64,000 nt of DNA from Campylobacter concisus (GCF_015230015.1 NZ_JAAKZC010000009.1:1-64000); one strand, 5' to 3'. Positions 38,266 to 49,148 are shown, counted from the first letter of the stretch. Notes: generated from the sequence alone by a model not told the origin. A program made the numbers and translations.

Positions 38266-40197
38266 TTGAGCGAGAACGTGCAAGAAAACGAGAGATTTTT
38301 ACCGCCAACGCAAATTCAAACTTCAACGCCTTATCTATCGCTTAAAGAGTTAAGCAAACAATATAGCGTGCCGGTAGAATTTATAGATTACAAACTCTCA
38401 AATATCTTAACTTACTACAAAAATAAAGATAACGTCGAGCCAGTTTTTGTCCCTGAAGAAAATTTAAGCTTTTTTGATGACAACACATTTTATCTTGACG
38501 AGACGCTAGAGATCGAGCAGGTCTATGACGTGGAGTTTTTTGACGTTAGGCTAAATGCCACGCCAAAGTTGCCAAAGATAGACATCGGCGTAAATTCAAC
38601 CATCACAAAGGTCATCGCAAAGGTTAGGGCGAGCAAAGAGTGCGAATACGAACAACACTACGAAGATAAGCTTTATGAATACATCGCAAAACAGCTTATG
38701 AAAGCTCAAATTTTAATAGGCATAAGGATCGGCAAGCTAAAAGAGGAGCTAAAGCAAATCGCCTCAATAATTCACGTAAAAGGCGAGCTTGACAAGGACT
38801 ACACGCTAAATTTAACCCAAGGCATCAACCCTAAAAAGGCGATCGATGCTAAGATCATCTACTACTACAAAGATAAGCTTGATGAGCTAAAAGACGAGGA
38901 CAAAGTTGATTACGCTGATAGGGGATTTGTTTTTGGCGTGGCAAAAGATGAAGTGATAATGGAGGAGAAAAAGTCACACGAGGGTGCAAATGGTCGCGAC
39001 GTAAGAGGCAAGCTCATAGAGGTGCCAAAGCCGCAAGAAGATAGTGGAAAAGAGATCAGCATAAGCGAAAACATAGAGCGTGTGGAAAATGATGAAAGTG
39101 TGAAATATATCGCTAAAAAAGCAGGCTACGTGGTCGAGAAAAACGGCTCTTTTGACATCGAAGAGCGCATAGAGATAAATGAAGCAAATTTTAAAACGAC
39201 TGGCTCTATCCAAGCAGGCACCGACACAAACGTTACATTAGTAGTTCGTGAGACTGACACGATAAAAGATGCGATCGGCACTGGCATCATCGTAGAGGCT
39301 GACGAGATCGAAGTAAAAGGAAACGTCGGCGCAAATGCGATGGTCAAGGCAAACGAGGTAAATATAGGCGGTCAAACTCACCAAAAGGCTAAAATTTATG
39401 CCAAACACGCCAAAATTTCTATCCACATCGGAAAAGTCGAGGCTGAAAGCGTCGAGATAGATAGGCTTGAAGGTGGCACCGTCATAGCAAAAAGAGTGAA
39501 GATAAATAGCGTAGTTGGTGGCTCTATAACAGCTCAAAACATCCAGATAGACACGCTTGGCTCAAACTGCACCATCACAGCCTCGCACCTAATAGACGTT
39601 AGATACCTAAGAGGAACTGATAATAAATTTATCATTGACGCTAGCAAGATGCCTGAGAGTGCGGAGGCTACGCAAGATCAGTTAGGCAAGATAGAGAGTA
39701 CCAAGTCAGAGCTAGCTACGCTTCTAAAAAACATAGAGAGCAAGAAAAACGTCATAAATGAGAACAAAGACTCGATCTATACGATAAAAGCCAAGATCGA
39801 GGAGCTCTCAAAGGCAAAGGTGATACCGCCAGTTACATTTATGAAAAAGCTAAAAGAGTACCAAGGGCTCGTTAATGAATACAACACCTTGCTTAGAATT
39901 TTCAAAGAGAAAAAAGAGCTACTTTCTAACCTAAAAGATGAGCTTGAGATCATGCAAAATGGCATATTTTCAGCCAAAGTGATAAACAGAGGCACATGGA
40001 TCGAGCTAAATGAGATAAGATTTGTCATCGTTGATCCTCCGCAAAACGTCACCTACATATCAAAGCAAAATGAGACCGCCCACGTCATCACTTTGGATAA
40101 ATTTGACAACGGCGGCGAGGTCGAATATAAGATCAAAAAGTCAAACAAACTTGAAGACTACGCGGATATAAATTTCATGGAACAAAAGGTTAAATGA
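38266..40197 (+). CDS. FapA (DUF342)-family protein
   Basis: 643 residues from TTG 38266. The central repeat-rich region (about 310-480) contains [20 protein letters not shown] and similar right-handed beta-helix strands typical of DUF342/FapA. The C-terminal part (480-560) is coiled coil. C. jejuni has a homologous gene ahead of ruvA. The family links to flagellar or surface assembly in some bacteria; role here unknown. The stop overlaps the ruvA start. Confidence 0.82.
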   Translation: MSENVQENERFLPPTQIQTSTPYLSLKELSKQYSVPVEFIDYKLSNILTYYKNKDNVEPVFVPEENLSFFDDNTFYLDETLEIEQVYDVEFFDVRLNATPKLPKIDIGVNSTITKVIAKVRASKECEYEQHYEDKLYEYIAKQLMKAQILIGIRIGKLKEELKQIASIIHVKGELDKDYTLNLTQGINPKKAIDAKIIYYYKDKLDELKDEDKVDYADRGFVFGVAKDEVIMEEKKSHEGANGRDVRGKLIEVPKPQEDSGKEISISENIERVENDESVKYIAKKAGYVVEKNGSFDIEERIEINEANFKTTGSIQAGTDTNVTLVVRETDTIKDAIGTGIIVEADEIEVKGNVGANAMVKANEVNIGGQTHQKAKIYAKHAKISIHIGKVEAESVEIDRLEGGTVIAKRVKINSVVGGSITAQNIQIDTLGSNCTITASHLIDVRYLRGTDNKFIIDASKMPESAEATQDQLGKIESTKSELATLLKNIESKKNVINENKDSIYTIKAKIEELSKAKVIPPVTFMKKLKEYQGLVNEYNTLLRIFKEKKELLSNLKDELEIMQNGIFSAKVINRGTWIELNEIRFVIVDPPQNVTYISKQNETAHVITLDKFDNGGEVEYKIKKSNKLEDYADINFMEQKVK

Positions 40198-40751
40198 TGA
40201 TAAAAGCAATCGAAGGCGTCGTTACAAAAAAAGAGCCTGCATTTGTGATACTTAAGACAAATAGCGGCGTAAGTTATGGAATTTTCATCTCGCTTTTTTG
40301 CTCAGCAAAACTTAGCAAAGGCGAAAAAACCGAGCTTGCTATAACGCAGATCATAAGAGAGGACACAAATTTACTCTACGGCTTTTTAGACGCAAACGAG
40401 CAAAAGATGTTTGAGATGCTTATCAAGCTAAATGGCATAGGGGCAAGTACAGCGATGGCGGTTTGCTCAAGCCTTAGCTCACAGGCATTTACAAACGCCA
40501 TAATAAGCGGCGATGCGGATACTTTTAAGAGCGTGCCAGGCATCGGACCAAAGACTGCTAGGCGGATAATAGCCGAGCTAAGCGACGCTAAACTAATAAG
40601 CGACGAGAGCGTGCCAAGCTACCAAAATGAAGCACTTTTGGCGCTTGAGGCACTTGGCTTTAAGCGTGAGAAGATAGTGAAAATTTTGCCTGATTGCAAG
40701 AGTGAAAACACGAGCGATCTTATAAAAGAGGCACTTAAAAAACTAGGATAA
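40197..40751 (+). CDS. ruvA: Holliday junction DNA helicase subunit RuvA
   Basis: 184 residues from ATG 40197 (an adjacent ATG at 40194 is possible). The N-terminal OB fold ([12 protein letters not shown]) and helix-hairpin-helix motifs ([32 protein letters not shown]) are clear, and a small C-terminal RuvB-binding domain follows. It binds four-way junctions for branch migration with RuvB. Confidence 0.95.
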   Translation: MIKAIEGVVTKKEPAFVILKTNSGVSYGIFISLFCSAKLSKGEKTELAITQIIREDTNLLYGFLDANEQKMFEMLIKLNGIGASTAMAVCSSLSSQAFTNAIISGDADTFKSVPGIGPKTARRIIAELSDAKLISDESVPSYQNEALLALEALGFKREKIVKILPDCKSENTSDLIKEALKKLG

Positions 40752-40762
40752 GGATAAAAAAG

Positions 40763-41803
40763 ATGAATTTAGGCGTGATATTTGGGGCAAAGAGTTTTGA
40801 GCATGAGATAAGCATAGTAAGCGCGATAGTTTTAAAAAACGTCCTAAAACAGGAGCTAAAATTTATATTTTGCGATGCAGGTAGGGACTTTTACTTGATA
40901 GAGCAAAAAGATATGAGAGCAAATTTCTTTAGCTCTGGCAAATACAAAAATTCAAAGAAACTATCTTTAGCAAAAGGTGGCTTTTACACGCACTCGCTTT
41001 TTGGCACAAACAAAGTTGAGTGCGATGTCATCATAAATTTGATCCACGGCATGGACGGCGAAGACGGCAAGATAGCGGCACTTTTTGACTTTTACGACAT
41101 AAAATACATAGGTCCAAGGCTTGAAGCAAGCACACTTAGCTACAACAAAGAGCTTACTAAATTTCTAGCGCAAAAAGCTGGCGTAAAGGCGCTTGACTAT
41201 GAGATGCTAACTCGCCAAAATGAGCCAAAATTTCACTATCCTATTATATTAAAGCCAGCAAGACTAGGCAGCAGCATCGGCGTGAGCGTCGTGCATGACG
41301 ATAGCGAGCTTGCATACGCAAAAGACGTGGCGTTTGAATTTGATAAAGATGTTTTGGTAGAGCCTTTTATAAAAGGCGTCAAAGAGTATAACCTAGCAGG
41401 ATGCAGGATCGATGGAAAGATCAAATTTTCTATCATCGAAGAGCCAAAAAAGAAAGAATTTCTTGACTACGAGCAAAAATATCTAAGTTTTTCAAATGAA
41501 AATAAGGTAAAAGAGGCGGAAATTTCTGAAGAGCTAAAGCAAAAGCTTAAATTTAACTTTTCTAAAATTTATGATTGTGGATTTGACGGAGCGATCATTA
41601 GATGCGACTTTTTCGTGATAGATGACGAGGTCTATCTAAACGAGATCAATCCAAACCCAGGAAGTCTTGCGAACTACCTATTTGAGGACTTTGAGAGCAC
41701 ACTAAATGGCCTTGCAAACTCACTTCCAAAAGAGCGTGATATAAAGATTGATTATAATTTTATAAACTCGATCACTTCGGTAAAAGGCAGCGGCAAGCTC
41801 TAG
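40763..41803 (+). CDS. ddl: D-alanine-D-alanine ligase
   Basis: 346 residues. [14 protein letters not shown] is the N-terminal signature, HGMDGEDG the second, ATP-grasp loop [11 protein letters not shown], and EINPNPGS at the C-terminal Mg2+ site. It makes D-Ala-D-Ala, which the murF product just downstream then joins to the UDP-tripeptide. Confidence 0.96.
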   Translation: MNLGVIFGAKSFEHEISIVSAIVLKNVLKQELKFIFCDAGRDFYLIEQKDMRANFFSSGKYKNSKKLSLAKGGFYTHSLFGTNKVECDVIINLIHGMDGEDGKIAALFDFYDIKYIGPRLEASTLSYNKELTKFLAQKAGVKALDYEMLTRQNEPKFHYPIILKPARLGSSIGVSVVHDDSELAYAKDVAFEFDKDVLVEPFIKGVKEYNLAGCRIDGKIKFSIIEEPKKKEFLDYEQKYLSFSNENKVKEAEISEELKQKLKFNFSKIYDCGFDGAIIRCDFFVIDDEVYLNEINPNPGSLANYLFEDFESTLNGLANSLPKERDIKIDYNFINSITSVKGSGKL

Positions 41804-41867
41804 GCTATTTAGCGATATATAAAGTAGTTTGTGATATTTTACGTAAAATTTTACATAAAGAGCGACA

Positions 41868-42098
41868 ATGGTAACTTTTACAAAAGATGAAATTTATACG
41901 GCAACCGAGGTGGTTAGAAATTTTAGCTCTGTCCTTTCTCGTGTGGGAGCTAGCGAGCTAAAGCGCGCTGTCATCGTCAAAAACAACAAATTTGAAGCTG
42001 TCCTTTTAAATATGGAAGAGTATGAGCGCCTTTGCGAGGCTGTAAGCGTGCTAGAGAGCATTTACGCTGCTAAAAAGAGAGAAAACGATGGCGAGTAG
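41868..42098 (+). CDS. Phd/YefM-type antitoxin-like protein (no toxin partner)
   Basis: 76 residues. The N-terminal TATEVVRNFSSVLSRVGASE and AVIVKNNKFEAVLLNMEEYE match the Phd/YefM DNA-binding and dimer fold. The C-terminal toxin-binding tail is charged and short. The next gene is an alpha/beta hydrolase, not a Doc, RelE or YoeB toxin. It overlaps that gene by 11 bases. C. jejuni has a small hypothetical gene in the same place, so it may be a resident regulator rather than a toxin-antitoxin pair. Confidence 0.72.
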   Translation: MVTFTKDEIYTATEVVRNFSSVLSRVGASELKRAVIVKNNKFEAVLLNMEEYERLCEAVSVLESIYAAKKRENDGE

Positions 42099-42873
42099 GG
42101 CAGTAAAATACGGCTCAGACGAGTACGAGATCAGCTACGAAGTAGTAAATCCAAAATGCAAAAAAGTAGTGCTTTTCTTGCACGGCTGGGGTGCTAATAA
42201 AGAGATAATGAAAAAGGCTTTTGGCTCATATCTAAGCGAGTTTTGCCACATCTATATCGATATGCCAGGCTTTGGCAAAAGCTCCATTTTTAAGCCTTTA
42301 AGAACAAGTGACTACGCAAAGATCGTTGCAAATTTCTGTGACGAGCTTGGCATAAAACCAGACATCATCGCAGGACACAGCTTTGGCGGCAAGGTCGCAA
42401 CGCTTCTAAAACCACCATATCTAGTGCTTTTAAGCTCTGCTGGCATAGTTGTCAAAAAGCCATTTATCGTGCGAGTAAAGATAGCAATATTTAAAATTTT
42501 AAAGATATTTGGCTTTGGTAAATTTTATAAACTCTTTGCTACAAAAGATGTGAGCGGCATGAGTAGAGTGATGTATGAGACCCTAAAAAACGTTGTTGAT
42601 GAGGATTTTACAAAGCATTTTGCTGACTTTGGGGGCAGGGCTTTTATCTTTTGGGGAGAAAATGACAAGGCAACACCCGTAACAAGCGGCGAGAGCATAG
42701 ATAGACTTATTAAAAATAGCTCATTTTTCCCACTTAGCGGCGATCACTTTTTCTTTTTGCTTCACGCTAAATTTATAAGTGACGAGATAGAAAAAGGGAT
42801 AAATTTTGAGCCAAATGAAGCAAAAAATGTCGTATTAGATGACGATGAGAGCGGGATCGAGGAGATAAGATGA
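42088..42873 (+). CDS. Alpha/beta-fold hydrolase
   Basis: 261 residues. Oxyanion region LHGWGANKE, nucleophile elbow GHSFGGK, likely acid in FWGENDKATPV and catalytic His in LSGDHFFF. It is an esterase, lipase or thioesterase-like enzyme with unknown substrate. It lies between the antitoxin-like gene and murF, overlapping both. Confidence 0.88.
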   Translation: MASRAVKYGSDEYEISYEVVNPKCKKVVLFLHGWGANKEIMKKAFGSYLSEFCHIYIDMPGFGKSSIFKPLRTSDYAKIVANFCDELGIKPDIIAGHSFGGKVATLLKPPYLVLLSSAGIVVKKPFIVRVKIAIFKILKIFGFGKFYKLFATKDVSGMSRVMYETLKNVVDEDFTKHFADFGGRAFIFWGENDKATPVTSGESIDRLIKNSSFFPLSGDHFFFLLHAKFISDEIEKGINFEPNEAKNVVLDDDESGIEEIR

Positions 42874-44294
42874 GTATATTTTTAAGTCTAAGCACAGTTT
42901 TATTTATCTTTGCACTTGCTTTTTATGTGATCACTTGCTTCCAGTGGTTTTCTTATAGGCCCGAGCGTGTGCTCTTTCACTTCACAAAGCCTGCTTGGCA
43001 CGTCTTTTTCTTTATAGTGCCTTTGGTGCTATTTTACACGACTGGCAAGTGGTTTTTCATCTATTTTTACTTTGCGCTTTTGCCAGCTCTTTATCTTTGG
43101 CATAAAAAGCTTGATAAAAAGCTAGTCTTTACTGCTAGGATCAAGCACTTTTTTGCCATCCTTGCTTGCGCTATCATCTTAAACTACGCTTTAAATTTCA
43201 TCATCCACAAGGCATTTTTGGCTCCTATGCCACTTTTTGTCTTGGTCGTGAGCCTATTTTTTAGTGAAATTTTAGAAAAGATCAAATTTCAAGGCTTTAA
43301 AAATAAGGCGCTTAAAAAACTGGGCGCAAACAAAGAGCTAAAGATTATCTTGATCACCGCAAGCTATGGCAAAACGAGTATCAAAAATTTTCTCTTTGAA
43401 ATTTTAAAAGATAGCTTTGTCTGCTACAAAACGCCTCGAAGTGTGAATACAATGGCTGGCATCATTAAAGATATCAATGAAAATTTAAGCGAGCAAACGC
43501 AAATTTACATCGCAGAAGCAGGCGCTAGACTAAAGGGCGACATCCTAGAGATCACTAAATTTCTAAATCCACAAATAGTAATCGTAGGCGAGATCGGCGC
43601 TCAGCACATTGAGTACTTTAAAACGCTTGATAATATCCGTGCAACTAAGCTTGAAGCACTGCAAAGCGAGCGCTTGCAAAGGGCATTTTTACATAGCTCG
43701 ACAAATAAAGAGCCAAGCGAAAATTTAGAAATTTACGACGAAAGCCTAAAAGATATAAATGCAAATTTAGATGGAATTTCATTTATGCTTGATGGCAAAA
43801 ACTACGCTTCGCCGCTACTTGGCAAATTTAATGCTACAAATTTAGCCGTCTGCATCAAGGTCGCTAGCTACCTAAAAATGAGCGATGAGGCGATAAATAG
43901 TGCGCTATCTAAGATGAAAAACGTCGAGCACCGCCTAAGCAAGATCGAGGCTGGTGGCAAGCTGATAATAGACGATAGCTTTAATGGAAATTTCTCAGGC
44001 ATGAGCGCAAGCTACGAGCTTGTAAGTACTTACGCTGGCAGAAAAGTGCTGCTAACGCCTGGTATCGTCGAGAGCGATGCAGAGCAAAATGCAAATTTAG
44101 CCAAGGTGATAAATGAGATTTTTGACCTTGTCATCATCACAAGCTCGCTAAATGCCGAAGTCCTGCTAAAGCACATCGTAAAACCAAAGATCATCATCCT
44201 AAAGGACAAGAATAAAATGCAAGAAATTTTAGCCCAAAACACGCACGCTGGCGATCTTATACTATTTTCAAACGACGCACCGAGTTTTGTATGA
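42870..44294 (+). CDS. murF: MurF-like UDP-MurNAc-tripeptide-D-Ala-D-Ala ligase with membrane N-terminus
   Basis: 474 residues. The first 135 residues hold about five hydrophobic helices in place of the usual soluble UDP-binding domain. The Mur ligase centre follows: ATP loop TASYGKTSIKN at 163-173, RSVNTMAG, and VEHRLSKIE then DDSFNGN. The C-terminal domain binds the amino-acid substrate. It would join D-Ala-D-Ala, made by the nearby Ddl, to the precursor. The membrane part suggests work at the inner membrane near MraY/MurJ. Confidence 0.87.
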   Translation: MSIFLSLSTVLFIFALAFYVITCFQWFSYRPERVLFHFTKPAWHVFFFIVPLVLFYTTGKWFFIYFYFALLPALYLWHKKLDKKLVFTARIKHFFAILACAIILNYALNFIIHKAFLAPMPLFVLVVSLFFSEILEKIKFQGFKNKALKKLGANKELKIILITASYGKTSIKNFLFEILKDSFVCYKTPRSVNTMAGIIKDINENLSEQTQIYIAEAGARLKGDILEITKFLNPQIVIVGEIGAQHIEYFKTLDNIRATKLEALQSERLQRAFLHSSTNKEPSENLEIYDESLKDINANLDGISFMLDGKNYASPLLGKFNATNLAVCIKVASYLKMSDEAINSALSKMKNVEHRLSKIEAGGKLIIDDSFNGNFSGMSASYELVSTYAGRKVLLTPGIVESDAEQNANLAKVINEIFDLVIITSSLNAEVLLKHIVKPKIIILKDKNKMQEILAQNTHAGDLILFSNDAPSFV

Positions 44295-44740
44295 AAAAGA
44301 TAGTTTTTTTAGTTCTAATCTTAAGCTTAGCCTCTGGCTTTGACATCGACGACTACGACAGGGGCAACGAGGCCATAAACGCCGGAGACTACGCAACTGC
44401 GTATGAAATTTTTTATGATGGTTGCGAGCAAAAAGATGTGCTTTCTTGCGAGGCTTTGGGCGATATGTTTGTAAATGAAGAGATAAACGAGCAGATGGAT
44501 AATGATCTAAAAAAGCACTCAAATATCGAGCTTGGAGTGAGTTATTTTATGAAAAGCTGCGACCTTGGCTATCAAAATGCTTGCGATGACGTACTAAGCC
44601 TAAAGGATGATCTAAACATCACTCTGCCTTCTGGCGTCTACGAAAACGCAAAGGCTAGATATGATGAGCTTTTTGAAGAGTTTAAAGAGCAAGAAGCGAA
44701 TAAGACGGTAGAAGAAGAGGAGCCAAAAGCTAAGAAATAG
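44291..44740 (+). CDS. Exported Hcp/Sel1-like repeat protein
   Basis: 149 residues with a signal peptide (MKKIVFLVLILSLASGFDI). Two helical repeats with paired cysteines (YDGCEQKDVLSCEALGDMF, then MKSCDLGYQNACDDVL) match the Helicobacter cysteine-rich Hcp/Sel1 pattern. The C-terminus is acidic. Starts within the murF stop. Role unknown, likely periplasmic. Confidence 0.78.
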   Translation: MKKIVFLVLILSLASGFDIDDYDRGNEAINAGDYATAYEIFYDGCEQKDVLSCEALGDMFVNEEINEQMDNDLKKHSNIELGVSYFMKSCDLGYQNACDDVLSLKDDLNITLPSGVYENAKARYDELFEEFKEQEANKTVEEEEPKAKK

Positions 44741-44770
44741 TCAAATTTGACTTAGCGAGCAAGCTAAATT

Positions 44771-44866
44771 TCACATCAAATTTAAAATTTTAAATTTAAA
44801 AAGCTCAATGTCTTGCCGCCTTTTTGAAAGCGGCTAATACAAAAGAGGCATAAAGGCAAGCCACAT
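44771..44866 (-). pseudogene. Intergenic spacer with short decayed coding-like reading
   Basis: The 180-base gap contains no intact gene. On the minus strand from 44866 it reads MWLAFMPLLY, a stop, then PLSKRRQDIELFKFKILNLM to a stop at 44771. Inverted repeats GCCGC/GCGGC (44815-44834) and CTTGCC/GGCAAG (about 44813-44860) give it structure. It may be an interspersed repeat rather than a former gene. Confidence 0.3.
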
Positions 44867-44920
44867 CTTGCGTTATATAAGCAGGGGTTTTAAATTTTAT
44901 ACCGCGAGGTCAAGTAGTAT

Positions 44921-45415
44921 TTAGGCTTGCTCGTCTATGGCTTTTAAAATTTTTTCTAAATTTTGCTTTCTCACGGCACTGCCAGTTGTGAAAAGATCGA
45001 CAAACCACCAAATGGTTATGACAATGCCCAAGATACCAACTATAAAACTATTTACTCCGATTAGCCTAATGGCATTTTGCAGATCTTCGTTTGTGGCAGA
45101 GTTTGCAACTGCGTCAAGCATCGCACTAGTTATGATAATAAAAAGGATCATATGAGCTAGAAAAAGAGCTAGTTTTAGCACTCCAAGCCAAATTTGCCCC
45201 GTCATAAAGCGGTTTACGCCAAGCGCACCAAAGATGAAGCTCCCCACCCAAAAGACAAAGATAGGCGACTTTAAATTTAAGATCGGTATCTTTTGCGCCA
45301 GCTCATCAAGCCTTTTCTCATCAAGTGCGTCTAGTTTATTTTCTAGCATTTTTAGCAGGGCAAAGTCCTTTGGTAGCTTGTCTTGCAATAACGAAATGAT
45401 AGAATTTGCGTTCAT
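44921..45415 (-). CDS. TM2-domain membrane protein
   Basis: 164 residues from the ATG at 45415 with GGGAGAG before it; frame open to 45439. Charged N-terminal helices precede a TM2-type pair of hydrophobic helices: FWVGSFIFGALGVNRFMTGQ is the TM2 signature and the last helix ends IWWFVDLF. Function unknown. Confidence 0.82.
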   Translation of the reverse strand: MNANSIISLLQDKLPKDFALLKMLENKLDALDEKRLDELAQKIPILNLKSPIFVFWVGSFIFGALGVNRFMTGQIWLGVLKLALFLAHMILFIIITSAMLDAVANSATNEDLQNAIRLIGVNSFIVGILGIVITIWWFVDLFTTGSAVRKQNLEKILKAIDEQA

Positions 45416-45451
45416 TTTCTCTCCCAATAATCTATACAATTTGATTTAAAT

Positions 45452-46516
45452 TTACTCATTTGCCAGATCCTCAGCCACTTTGGCAGCAAGTTTTAGCTTG
45501 TCACTATCAAAGTGTGTGTAAATTCTTGAGGTATTTAGGCTTGCATGTCCAAGAGCTTCTTGCACAAGGACTAGGTCTTTTTGCTTTTTATAAAGCATCG
45601 TAGCAAAGGTGTGGCGCAGCATGTGAGCGCCATTTTTCTCTTTTCTGATGCCAGCTTTAAATAAAATTTGCTCCACTATGCGGCTAACATAAGCTTGCGT
45701 GAGCCTTGTGCCTTTTTTGTTTATAAAAAGATAGCCCTCTTTATTGATATAGTTTATCGCTATGGCGTTTAGATGAGCTTCGATTAGGTGGCGTTTTATC
45801 ATTACGATGCGGTATTTGTTACCTTTGCCACGAATTCTAATGATAAAAAGATCGCCATCTTCGGTGATATCTTTTCTCTTTAAATTTAGCGCCTCGCTCA
45901 CACGAATGCCAGTAAAGATAATGACCTTGATGATGAGCTTATTGCGGTTTGAGTTTTGCTTAAAGTCGCTCTCCTCGATCGCATCAAGAAATTTCTTGAC
46001 CTCCTCTTCGCCCATAAACTCAGGCAGCTTTTGCCCTTTGTTGCCACTAACGCCGCCCCAGTTTTTTAAATTTATATCAAAAACATGAGCCTTGCCGTCT
46101 TCTTCATTTTGTTTATCTAAAAAGGCAAAGAAATTTATCACTGAAATTCTGTAGTTTTTCTTGCTCGCATCACTTAGTCCGCCAGTGGTACTTGCTAAAA
46201 TTTCACTTAGTAGCTCTTCATCGATCTGTTTTAGGCTGCCAAGCTCATAAAATTTCATCGTCTCATATATCTTTTTTAGCGGATTAAAGTAGGTATTTAT
46301 GCCAGTTAGTCCTGCATTTCTAGCGCTTTTTACCAACCCATCAAGCTGCTCTATATTTTTTATCTCACGGCTTAGGGCGAAATTTACACTTGCAAGCGCC
46401 TTTGGGTCTCTTAGCTCCTTGTTTGAAAGTGAGCTAAGTTTAAATTTGACATATCTTGTGAGCCAAAATATAAATGAGTTTTCAAAACTATCTTTGCAGT
46501 CAAGTGGGAATTTCAT
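45452..46516 (-). CDS. xerH: XerH-type chromosomal tyrosine recombinase
   Basis: 354 residues. Catalytic residues are in FTGIRVSEAL (Arg), HMLRHTFATML (HxxR), ALGHASLNT (His) and SRIYTHFD (Tyr). Epsilonproteobacteria use a single XerH acting at difH for chromosome dimer resolution. Length and style fit XerH. I could not identify a dif site beside the gene. It lies two bases after ackA. Confidence 0.88.
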   Translation of the reverse strand: MKFPLDCKDSFENSFIFWLTRYVKFKLSSLSNKELRDPKALASVNFALSREIKNIEQLDGLVKSARNAGLTGINTYFNPLKKIYETMKFYELGSLKQIDEELLSEILASTTGGLSDASKKNYRISVINFFAFLDKQNEEDGKAHVFDINLKNWGGVSGNKGQKLPEFMGEEEVKKFLDAIEESDFKQNSNRNKLIIKVIIFTGIRVSEALNLKRKDITEDGDLFIIRIRGKGNKYRIVMIKRHLIEAHLNAIAINYINKEGYLFINKKGTRLTQAYVSRIVEQILFKAGIRKEKNGAHMLRHTFATMLYKKQKDLVLVQEALGHASLNTSRIYTHFDSDKLKLAAKVAEDLANE

Positions 46517-46518
46517 GC

Positions 46519-47712
46519 TTAAAGCGTTCTCTCTTTTATCACTCTGGCTGTCTCTATGGCGATCTCAAGCTCTTCGTTGGTTGGGATGATGAGCGTTTTT
46601 ATCTTAGCGCCTTCTTCATCTATGCACCTTTCGCCTCGCTCGTTTGAGAAATTTAGCTCGTGGTTGATGTGAATGCCAAGATGCTTTAGATCATCACAAA
46701 TTTTTTGCCTTGTATTTGGCGCATTTTCGCCGATACCGCCGGTAAATATGAGCGCATCAACACGCCCTAAAATGGCGTAGTATGAGCCGATGTACTTTTT
46801 CACTCGGTAGCAAAACATATCAAATGCAAGCTTTGCGCGCTCGTCGTTTTGCATCTTGGCTACGACCTCTCTCATATCGCTTGAGCCACAAATTCCAAAA
46901 AGTCCGCTCTTTTTGTTTAAGAAGTTATCGATCTCGTTCCACTTTAAAACGCCGATATTTAGCAGATAGATAACCACGGCTGGGTCCATATCGCCACTTC
47001 TTGTGCCCATTATGAGCCCTTCAAGCGGGCTAAGACCCATCGAAGTATCGATACTTTTGCCATTTTGCACCGCGCAGGCTGAGGCGCCGTTGCCTAAGTG
47101 AAGCGAGATAGCGTTAAATTTATCAAACTCTATGCCAAGCATTTTGGCTGCTTGCTTGCAGACATATCTGTGCGATGTGCCGTGAAAGCCGTATTTTCTG
47201 ATGTGATAAGTCTTGCAAACATCGTAGGGTAGGGCATAGCGGTAGGCGTACTCTGGCATGCTTTGATGAAATACCGTGTCAAAAACGACCACGTGAGGCA
47301 CGTTTTTGCTCTCTTTCATTGCATTTTTGATGCCAGCAAGGTGGCCTGGGTTGTGAAGTGGGGCAAGTGGGCTTATCTCCTCGATCTTTTTAATGACGCT
47401 CTCATCAACGATCATCGAGCTAAAAAAGCTCTCGCCACCATGAACTATCCTGTGTCCTATGCCGTCAAGCTCGCTTAGATCGTGCAGTGTATGCGATGTG
47501 GCAAATAGCTCGTTCATCGCCTCAAGTCCGTCATGGTGGTCTTTTATAAAGCGTTTTATCTCATAAACTTCACCATTTGCTTTTAGCACCGCCCTTGAGC
47601 TGTTGTTGCCGATTTGTTCGACTAGACCGCTTGCTAGGCTCGTTCTTGTCTGCATTTCAAAAAGTTGAAATTTTATCGAGCTACTACCTGAGTTTAAAAC
47701 TAAAATTCTCAT
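46519..47712 (-). CDS. ackA: Acetate kinase
   Basis: 397 residues. [14 protein letters not shown] at the N-terminus, [38 protein letters not shown] and [10 protein letters not shown] are all present. It makes ATP and acetate from acetyl phosphate. One base after pta. Confidence 0.97.
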   Translation of the reverse strand: MRILVLNSGSSSIKFQLFEMQTRTSLASGLVEQIGNNSSRAVLKANGEVYEIKRFIKDHHDGLEAMNELFATSHTLHDLSELDGIGHRIVHGGESFFSSMIVDESVIKKIEEISPLAPLHNPGHLAGIKNAMKESKNVPHVVVFDTVFHQSMPEYAYRYALPYDVCKTYHIRKYGFHGTSHRYVCKQAAKMLGIEFDKFNAISLHLGNGASACAVQNGKSIDTSMGLSPLEGLIMGTRSGDMDPAVVIYLLNIGVLKWNEIDNFLNKKSGLFGICGSSDMREVVAKMQNDERAKLAFDMFCYRVKKYIGSYYAILGRVDALIFTGGIGENAPNTRQKICDDLKHLGIHINHELNFSNERGERCIDEEGAKIKTLIIPTNEELEIAIETARVIKERTL

Positions 47713-47713
47713 A

Positions 47714-49081
47714 TCACTCTCCTGCTTGTATGGCGCTTATTAGGATGGTATTTACCACGTCTTCGACTAGGCAACCGCGGCTTAGATCATTTACTGGCTT
47801 TTTTAGCCCTTGAAGTATCGGCCCTACAGCTAGAGCGTTTGCACTTCGTTGAACTGCTTTGTAGCAGATGTTTCCGCAGTTTAAATTTGGAAATATAAAG
47901 ACATTTGCCTGCCCTGCGACATCAGAATTTGGCATCTTTTTGCTAGCCACGCTTAGATCAACTGCCGCGTCAAACTGAATTGGCGCAGCTATTTTTAAAT
48001 TTCCATCAAGCTCACTCGCCTTTTTGGCAGCCTCTTTTACAAACTCCACGTCAGCCCCGCTACCACTATCAGCAGTAGAGTAGCTCAGCATGGCTATCTT
48101 TGGTTTAAGCCCAAAGGCACTTGCCGTTTGAGCGCTGCTTAGCGTGATGCTGGCAAGTTCATCACTGCTTGGATTTGGCGTGACGGCGCAGTCTGCAAAG
48201 AGTAAAATTTCTTCTTCAAGCGCCATGAAAAATGCCCCGCTTACCACGCTTACATTTGGCTTTGTTTTTATGATCTGCAGAGCTGGGCGGATCGTATCAG
48301 CCGTGCTCATCGTAGCGCCACTTACCAAGGCATCTGCTATGCCTTCATGAATTAACATCGTGGCAAAGTAAATTTTATCTTTTGCAAGCGCGTTTGCCTT
48401 GGCTTCATCCACGCCTTTATGTTTTCTTAGCTCATAAATTTTCTTTGCAAATTCATCTGTTAGCTCGTTTTGTGCTGGGTTTAGCACCTTTGCTTTGCTT
48501 AAATTTAGCCCCAAAGTGGCTACCTTTTTTGAAATTTCGCTCTCAAGTCCAAGCAAGATGATATTTGCCGCACCTTTTTCTAGCACGATGTGAGCTGCTT
48601 TTAAAATTCTCTCATCATCACTTTCAGGCAAAACGACTGTCTTGTTTGCCACTTTAGCTCTTTTTAGAAGCAAGCTTTGAAATTTAAATGGCGTGATGAT
48701 CTCGGCTTTGTAGCTTAAAATTTCATCAAATTTATCAGTTATTAGAAGCTTTGAGTTTAAATTTAGCGCCCTTAGCTCGCTTGCATTTTCGTCAAAAATA
48801 GGCGCGTTTAAATTTCTAGCTAGCTTTAAATTTAGCTCGCTCTTGCCAAAGAGGCTAAAGCCCTCACAGCCAACAACTATGACGAAGTCGCTTTTAGCCT
48901 TTAGCTCTTCAAATTTATCTATAAATTTTAAAAAAAACTCCTTTTCATTTAAATTTATTAGATTTTTTTTGTCATTTTCGTCTGGAGTTATCTTAAAGAT
49001 CTCAACTTTTTTGAATTTTGTAGCTATAATTTCCTGCAAATATGCTAGATTTTTGTCTGAAAAAATGTAACAACTTTTCAT
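47714..49081 (-). CDS. pta: Phosphate acetyltransferase
   Basis: 455 residues from the ATG at 49081 (AAAAAGG seven bases upstream); frame open to 49123. An N-terminal DRTGG-like part of about 120 residues precedes the catalytic domain with [15 protein letters not shown] and [20 protein letters not shown]. It converts acetyl-CoA and phosphate to acetyl phosphate. Shorter than the 700-residue enteric form. Confidence 0.94.
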   Translation of the reverse strand: MKSCYIFSDKNLAYLQEIIATKFKKVEIFKITPDENDKKNLINLNEKEFFLKFIDKFEELKAKSDFVIVVGCEGFSLFGKSELNLKLARNLNAPIFDENASELRALNLNSKLLITDKFDEILSYKAEIITPFKFQSLLLKRAKVANKTVVLPESDDERILKAAHIVLEKGAANIILLGLESEISKKVATLGLNLSKAKVLNPAQNELTDEFAKKIYELRKHKGVDEAKANALAKDKIYFATMLIHEGIADALVSGATMSTADTIRPALQIIKTKPNVSVVSGAFFMALEEEILLFADCAVTPNPSSDELASITLSSAQTASAFGLKPKIAMLSYSTADSGSGADVEFVKEAAKKASELDGNLKIAAPIQFDAAVDLSVASKKMPNSDVAGQANVFIFPNLNCGNICYKAVQRSANALAVGPILQGLKKPVNDLSRGCLVEDVVNTILISAIQAGE

Positions 49082-49094
49082 TTTGTGACCTTTT

Positions 49095-49112
49095 TGGGAA
49101 CTTAAATTGCTT
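49095..49112 (+). promoter_or_regulatory. Sigma-54 (RpoN) promoter of flgH
   Basis: TGGGAACTTAAATTGCTT has GG at 49097-49098 and GC at 49109-49110, exactly ten bases between them. It closely fits the Campylobacter RpoN consensus TTGGAACR-N4-TTGCTT. The expected start point is about 28 bases before the ATG at 49149. Confidence 0.85.
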
Positions 49113-49148
49113 AATCTTAGCACAAAGATACTTATTTTAAGGCATTTT

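Noticed and set aside
41868..42873. Toxin-antitoxin pair with the hydrolase as toxin
   Set aside because: The second protein has a complete alpha/beta hydrolase triad and no resemblance to Doc, RelE or YoeB toxins.
44741..46520. difH site next to xerH
   Set aside because: I looked for a pair of inverted 11-12 base arms with a 6-8 base spacer and saw none convincing.
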